The position numbers and the translations under genes are program-made. From Bacteroidales bacterium UBA5342 (GTDB taxonomy: Bacteria > Bacteroidota > Bacteroidia > Bacteroidales > UBA5342): a stretch of 9,886 nt of DNA. Below the pieces are notes generated by a model that saw only the letters and a list, made by a program, of their open reading frames with translations, was not told the DNA's origin and made no database searches. The stretch covers positions 10,323 through 20,208 of the forward strand of contig DHQI01000072.1 in assembly GCA_002408065.1 (NCBI GenBank), given 5' to 3'. Positions 7,148 to 9,886 of this stretch are shown one piece after another (positions within the stretch are counted from its first letter, which is position 1; each line of letters opens with the position of its first letter).

Positions 7148-7855
7148 TCATTGATGCACGTAAGTACCAATATCTTCACCTTTCATCACCTTCACCAGGT
7201 TACCATAAGTATCCATATTGAACACCACGATAGGCAGGTTATTTTCCATACACATAGCTGTAGCAGTCAAGTCCATCACTTTCAGGCCCCGCTTATGCAC
7301 CTCATCGTAGGTAATGCTATCAAATTTAGTAGCGGTCGGGTCTTTCTCCGGGTCAGCGGTATAAACACCATCCACACGGGTTCCTTTTAACATCACATCA
7401 GCTTCCAGCTCTATACCACGCAGCGACGAACCGGTATCAGTCGTAAAGTACGGATTACCCGTTCCGCCCGAAAGGATAGCAACCTTGCCTTCCTCCAAAG
7501 CTTCTACCACCTTGTCTTTGGCATAAAACTCACCAACAGGCTCCATACGGATAGCTGTAAATACTTTTGATTTTACCTCAGCAGCATTCAGGGCCGAATT
7601 AAGCGCCAATGAGTTTATCACCGTTGCCAACATGCCCATCTGATCCCCTTTCACACGGTCAAACCCCTTGGTAGCACCAGACAAACCACGGAAGATATTT
7701 CCACCACCTATCACGATAGCGACTTCCACGCCCATCTCTACAATCTCTTTTATCTGCACCGCATAATCGTTCAGACGATTGGTATCAATGCCGTATTGTT
7801 GTTCTCCCATCAGCGATTCGCCGCTGAGCTTAAGGAGTATTCTTTTGTATTTCAT
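7148..7855 (-). CDS. pyrH: UMP kinase (uridylate kinase)
   Basis: Phosphorylates UMP to UDP with ATP in pyrimidine nucleotide synthesis; a hexameric cytoplasmic enzyme of the amino acid kinase family. At 235 residues it has the usual bacterial length. Visible motifs are KRILLKLSGESLMG (4-17, phosphate-binding), VIGGGNIFRG (48-57), DQMGMLATVINSLAL (71-85, UMP-binding region), SGGTGNPYFTTDT (129-141) and GVYTADPEKDPTA (163-175, ATP site). The ATG at 7853-7855 directly precedes KYKRILLKLSGES, as expected. No Shine-Dalgarno sequence is seen; the leader carries a hairpin at 7881-7900. In many bacteria pyrH is followed by frr (ribosome recycling factor), but here it is followed by a strong terminator. 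It may share a transcript with purD upstream, since no good promoter is visible in the 181-base gap. Confidence 0.98.
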   Translation of the reverse strand: MKYKRILLKLSGESLMGEQQYGIDTNRLNDYAVQIKEIVEMGVEVAIVIGGGNIFRGLSGATKGFDRVKGDQMGMLATVINSLALNSALNAAEVKSKVFTAIRMEPVGEFYAKDKVVEALEEGKVAILSGGTGNPYFTTDTGSSLRGIELEADVMLKGTRVDGVYTADPEKDPTATKFDSITYDEVHKRGLKVMDLTATAMCMENNLPIVVFNMDTYGNLVKVMKGEDIGTYVHQ

Positions 7856-7859
7856 AGTA

Positions 7860-7906
7860 CAATGATTTAATGTTTCAATGAGCTAATGATTCAATTAGCT
7901 TTCATT
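7860..7906. repeat. AATGA-type repeats and hairpin in the pyrH leader
   Basis: Directly upstream of the pyrH start the DNA is built of aatga/aatgt words (caatgattt, caatgagctaatgatt). It includes a perfect 7-base inverted repeat, agctaat / attagct (7881-7887 and 7894-7900, 6-base loop), which can be extended by aatg/catt. In the pyrH message this hairpin would begin about 26 bases before the ATG. The words resemble those of the repeats downstream of pth. Confidence 0.6.
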
Positions 7907-7916
7907 TAACCCTTGG

Positions 7917-8040
7917 CTAAAATCTTAGATTTCGTCCTTAACCTAGGCGGAGAACCTTTTCGCTTCGGAGCTTATATCTAGTAAGTGAGAATGAGAAAAG
8001 GATTCGACAACGCAGGGTAAGGGCAAAAGATTGATTTTAG
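7917..8040. repeat. 124-base imperfect palindrome between purD and pyrH
   Basis: The two arms match in the same order: ctaaaatc/gattttag (7917-7924 with 8033-8040), ccttaacct/agggtaagg (7936-7944 with 8014-8022, one mismatch), gcg/cgc (7947-7949 with 8011-8013), ccttttc/gaaaagg (7955-7961 with 7995-8001), and ctta/taag (7971-7974 with 7982-7985) around a 7-base centre. The outer right arm runs through the purD stop codon. It would fold into a long, interrupted hairpin in the purD-pyrH RNA. It has no T run, so it is not a classical terminator. Size and form recall ERIC/MITE-like elements; no coding capacity is seen. Confidence 0.65.
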
Positions 8041-9314
8041 AGATCAAAACCAATATCGCTTCGATAATAAACCCCTTCAAAATCTATCTTTTGGGCATTT
8101 TTAAAGGAAGTAGCCAAGGCATCTTCTTTAGTCGCACCATAAGAACTCACTGCTATCACACGACCACCGGCAGTCACCACTTGGCCATCTTTATCAGCTG
8201 TTCCGGCATGGAAAAGAATAGAATCTTCCACTGTTTCCATTCCGCTCATCACTTTGCCTTTTTCGTAAGCTTCAGGATAGCCACCCGATACCAACATCAC
8301 AGTAACAGCAGCACGTTCGTCAAATTCCAAATTAGCTGATGAAATATCACCTTTTGCAATACCTTCAAGTAAATCTACAAAGTCCGATTTAATGCGTAAC
8401 ATCACGGCTTCGGTTTCCGGATCGCCCATACGCACATTGTATTCTATCACCATGGGGTTATCACCGGCACAGTTCATCAAACCAATAAATACAAAACCTG
8501 TATAATCCAATTCATCTTTCACCAAACCTTCTACGGTTGGTTTCACGATGCGGTCTTCTACCTTTTTCATAAACTCCGGATTTTCGGCAAAAGGCACCGG
8601 CGTAATAGCGCCCATACCACCGGTATTCAGTCCTGTATCGCCTTCGCCTATGCGCTTGTAATCTTTGGCTGTTGGCAGAATTTTATAACCACCTTTGCCA
8701 TCTACCATCACAAACACCGAAAGCTCGATACCACTTAGATGTTCTTCGATCACCACTTTAGCACTGGCAGCGCCAAACTTACCATCCAACATCGCTTTTA
8801 GTTCGTCCTGTGCTTCTTCCAGAGAATCAACAATTAACACGCCTTTTCCGGCAGCTAAACCATCTGCCTTAAGCACATAAGGGGCTTCTAACGAAGACAA
8901 AAAATCAATCCCTTCATCCAGATTATCTGTCGTCACACTCAAATAACCCGCAGTTGGGATATTGTGGCGCGCCATAAAGTCTTTAGCAAATTCCTTAGAA
9001 CCTTCCATCTCAGCGCCTTTTTGAGAAGGACCAATCACTGTAACAGACTTTAATTCTTCATCATTTGCAAAAAAGTCGACAACACCTGCCACCAGAGGCG
9101 CTTCAGGACCTACAAGCACCATGCTCACCTCTTTTTCCAGAACAAAAGTTTTCAAAGCAGGAAAATCCTCAGCACTTATGGCCACATTAGTTCCTACACT
9201 AGACGTTCCGGCATTACCCGGCGCAATGTAAAGATTATCCACTTTGTCGCTCTGACTTATTTTCCAACTCAAGGCGTGCTCACGTCCACCGGAGCCCAAG
9301 ACCATAATATTCAT
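8037..9314 (-). CDS. purD: Phosphoribosylamine-glycine ligase (GAR synthetase)
   Basis: Second step of de novo purine synthesis: joins glycine to phosphoribosylamine with ATP, giving glycinamide ribonucleotide, in the cytoplasm. At 425 residues it is the usual monofunctional length. The N-domain opens with MVLGSGGREHAL (4-15) and has VGPEAPLVAG (68-77). The ATP-grasp region contains VLKADGLAAGKGV (147-159), IEEHLSGIELSVF (189-201) and the signature GLNTGGMGAITP (228-239). IEYNVRMGDPETE (290-302) carries the metal-binding Glu/Asn; here Met replaces the Phe of the commoner RFGDPE. The C-domain ends at about 425 with no purM or purN fusion. The ATG at 9312-9314 gives MNIMVLGSGG; a second Met at residue 4 is an alternative start. 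A terminator lies just upstream, so it probably has its own promoter. Confidence 0.98.
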   Translation of the reverse strand: MNIMVLGSGGREHALSWKISQSDKVDNLYIAPGNAGTSSVGTNVAISAEDFPALKTFVLEKEVSMVLVGPEAPLVAGVVDFFANDEELKSVTVIGPSQKGAEMEGSKEFAKDFMARHNIPTAGYLSVTTDNLDEGIDFLSSLEAPYVLKADGLAAGKGVLIVDSLEEAQDELKAMLDGKFGAASAKVVIEEHLSGIELSVFVMVDGKGGYKILPTAKDYKRIGEGDTGLNTGGMGAITPVPFAENPEFMKKVEDRIVKPTVEGLVKDELDYTGFVFIGLMNCAGDNPMVIEYNVRMGDPETEAVMLRIKSDFVDLLEGIAKGDISSANLEFDERAAVTVMLVSGGYPEAYEKGKVMSGMETVEDSILFHAGTADKDGQVVTAGGRVIAVSSYGATKEDALATSFKNAQKIDFEGVYYRSDIGFDL

Positions 9315-9342
9315 TTATGCTAAAATTTAGTTGCAGTAAAAT

Positions 9343-9373
9343 AAAAATGCCACCCCGTTTTTCTGAGGTGGCA
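9343..9373 (-). terminator. Intrinsic terminator after the patatin-like gene
   Basis: A perfect 7-base stem, TGCCACC / GGTGGCA (9373-9367 and 9354-9348 on the minus strand), closes a 12-base loop and is followed by TTTTTATTTT. It begins 26 bases after the patatin-like stop codon and ends about 30 bases before the purD start. Confidence 0.8.
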
Positions 9374-9381
9374 CAAAAATA
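9374..9381 (-). promoter_or_regulatory. Candidate -7 box for purD
   Basis: TATTTTTG on the minus strand matches TAnnTTTG and abuts the upstream arm of the terminator. Transcription from it would start inside that arm, so the purD message would lack a complete hairpin. No matching -33 TTTG is present at 19-21 bases, so support is weak. Confidence 0.25.
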
Positions 9382-9399
9382 CAAAAACTCATGCGATTC

Positions 9400-9886
9400 T
9401 CAGACTTCTTTTACTAATCTGTCCAAAGCCTCTTTAGCCCGCATTCTTCCAAACTCTATTAGTTCCTTACTTTTATGAAATTCAAAAGTATGACATAGGT
9501 TCCGGGGAATTTCAACCAAGACATCAGGTTGCTCTTGCATTATCGATTGCTTTGTAATATTTTCCTGCATCAGATCAAACATCTCAGTCAAAGCACCTAT
9601 TCGGGTCAAGTGTCTATCTTTATCATGTTCTACTTTCCCCTTTTTTTCATTGGATAAACGACGTTGTATTATATCAATATTTTTTGTCGCATTATACCAT
9701 AGTTCTGTCACCCGACCTAACACAGCAGACTCCTCCGGTGTTTCAGCTTTAAAGTGTTTTTTAGGATCAAAACCTGGTTCGAAAGTGTTCAAATCCACAG
9801 CAACGAGCAAGTCACCGTCTTTTTTTTTCACCCGGTTAATGGGCATAGGATTAATAATACCACCATCATAAAGAAAAACATCATCA
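9400..9886 (-). CDS. Patatin-like phospholipase, C-terminal part (5' end outside window)
   Basis: The frame stays open to the window edge, reading DDVFLYDGGIINPMPINRVK at its visible start, so the ATG at 9844-9846 is an internal Met and not the true start. The DGG motif followed by NPMP is where patatin/RssA-type lipid acyl hydrolases carry the Asp of their Ser-Asp dyad; the GXSXG Ser and the oxyanion-hole motif would lie upstream, outside the window. A charged, helical C-terminal tail follows (about 100 residues, ending KEALDRLVKEV). Members hydrolyse phospholipids or other acyl esters; the substrate here is unknown. An intrinsic terminator follows the stop. The identification rests on the DGG-NP-P context and the overall look of the tail. 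Confidence 0.75.
   Translation of the reverse strand, partial: DDVFLYDGGIINPMPINRVKKKDGDLLVAVDLNTFEPGFDPKKHFKAETPEESAVLGRVTELWYNATKNIDIIQRRLSNEKKGKVEHDKDRHLTRIGALTEMFDLMQENITKQSIMQEQPDVLVEIPRNLCHTFEFHKSKELIEFGRMRAKEALDRLVKEV

Noticed and set aside
7917..8040. tRNA or intrinsic terminator in the purD-pyrH gap
   Set aside because: There is no cloverleaf, T-loop or anticodon arrangement, and no T run follows the hairpin; it reads better as a long imperfect palindrome.
9400..9846. A complete 148-residue gene starting at 9846
   Set aside because: The frame remains open upstream to the window edge and encodes the patatin DGG motif there, so the Met is internal to a larger truncated gene.

Overview
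The window looks like chromosomal DNA from a member of the Bacteroidota, most likely a Bacteroidales/Marinilabiliales-type organism. The family level is an inference and is weak. Four things point this way. One promoter fits the Bacteroidota sigma factor pattern (TTTG, 19-base spacer, TAnnTTTG). Gene starts have A/T-rich leaders with no Shine-Dalgarno sequence. A DUF4292 lipoprotein sits beside a very large amidase_3/golvesin-type envelope protein. The L25 is of the long, two-domain CTC type. All seven genes lie on the minus strand, so they are transcribed from the right end towards the left.

In order of transcription: (a) 9886-9400 is the C-terminal end of a patatin-like phospholipase, cut by the window edge and followed by a clear hairpin terminator. 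(b) 9314-7148 holds purD (glycinamide ribonucleotide synthetase) and pyrH (UMP kinase), one purine and one pyrimidine nucleotide gene. They are separated by a 181-base gap containing a 124-base imperfect palindrome, and pyrH ends at a strong, nearly symmetrical terminator. (c) 6854-1720 is a probable three-gene operon: an 11-helix NSS-family sodium-dependent transporter, a 972-residue secreted amidase-like protein starting 1 base after the transporter stop, and a DUF4292 lipoprotein. It ends at a hairpin that is fully paired only as minus-strand RNA. (d) 1425-236 is the rplY-pth pair (ribosomal protein L25 and peptidyl-tRNA hydrolase), joined by a TAATG stop/start overlap and driven by the best promoter in the window.

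The genes are mostly conserved housekeeping genes. No phage, IS, CRISPR, defence or secondary-metabolism system is visible. The unusual material is of two kinds. The first is the envelope operon, especially an amidase whose four putative zinc-site residues are split by a carbohydrate-binding-like insert. The second is the intergenic DNA, which carries several unrelated short-word repeat families (about 110-base direct repeats beyond pth, a 14-base tandem repeat, AATGA-type repeats, GGAATTTG-type repeats) and the long palindrome. Several of these abut or overlap stop codons.
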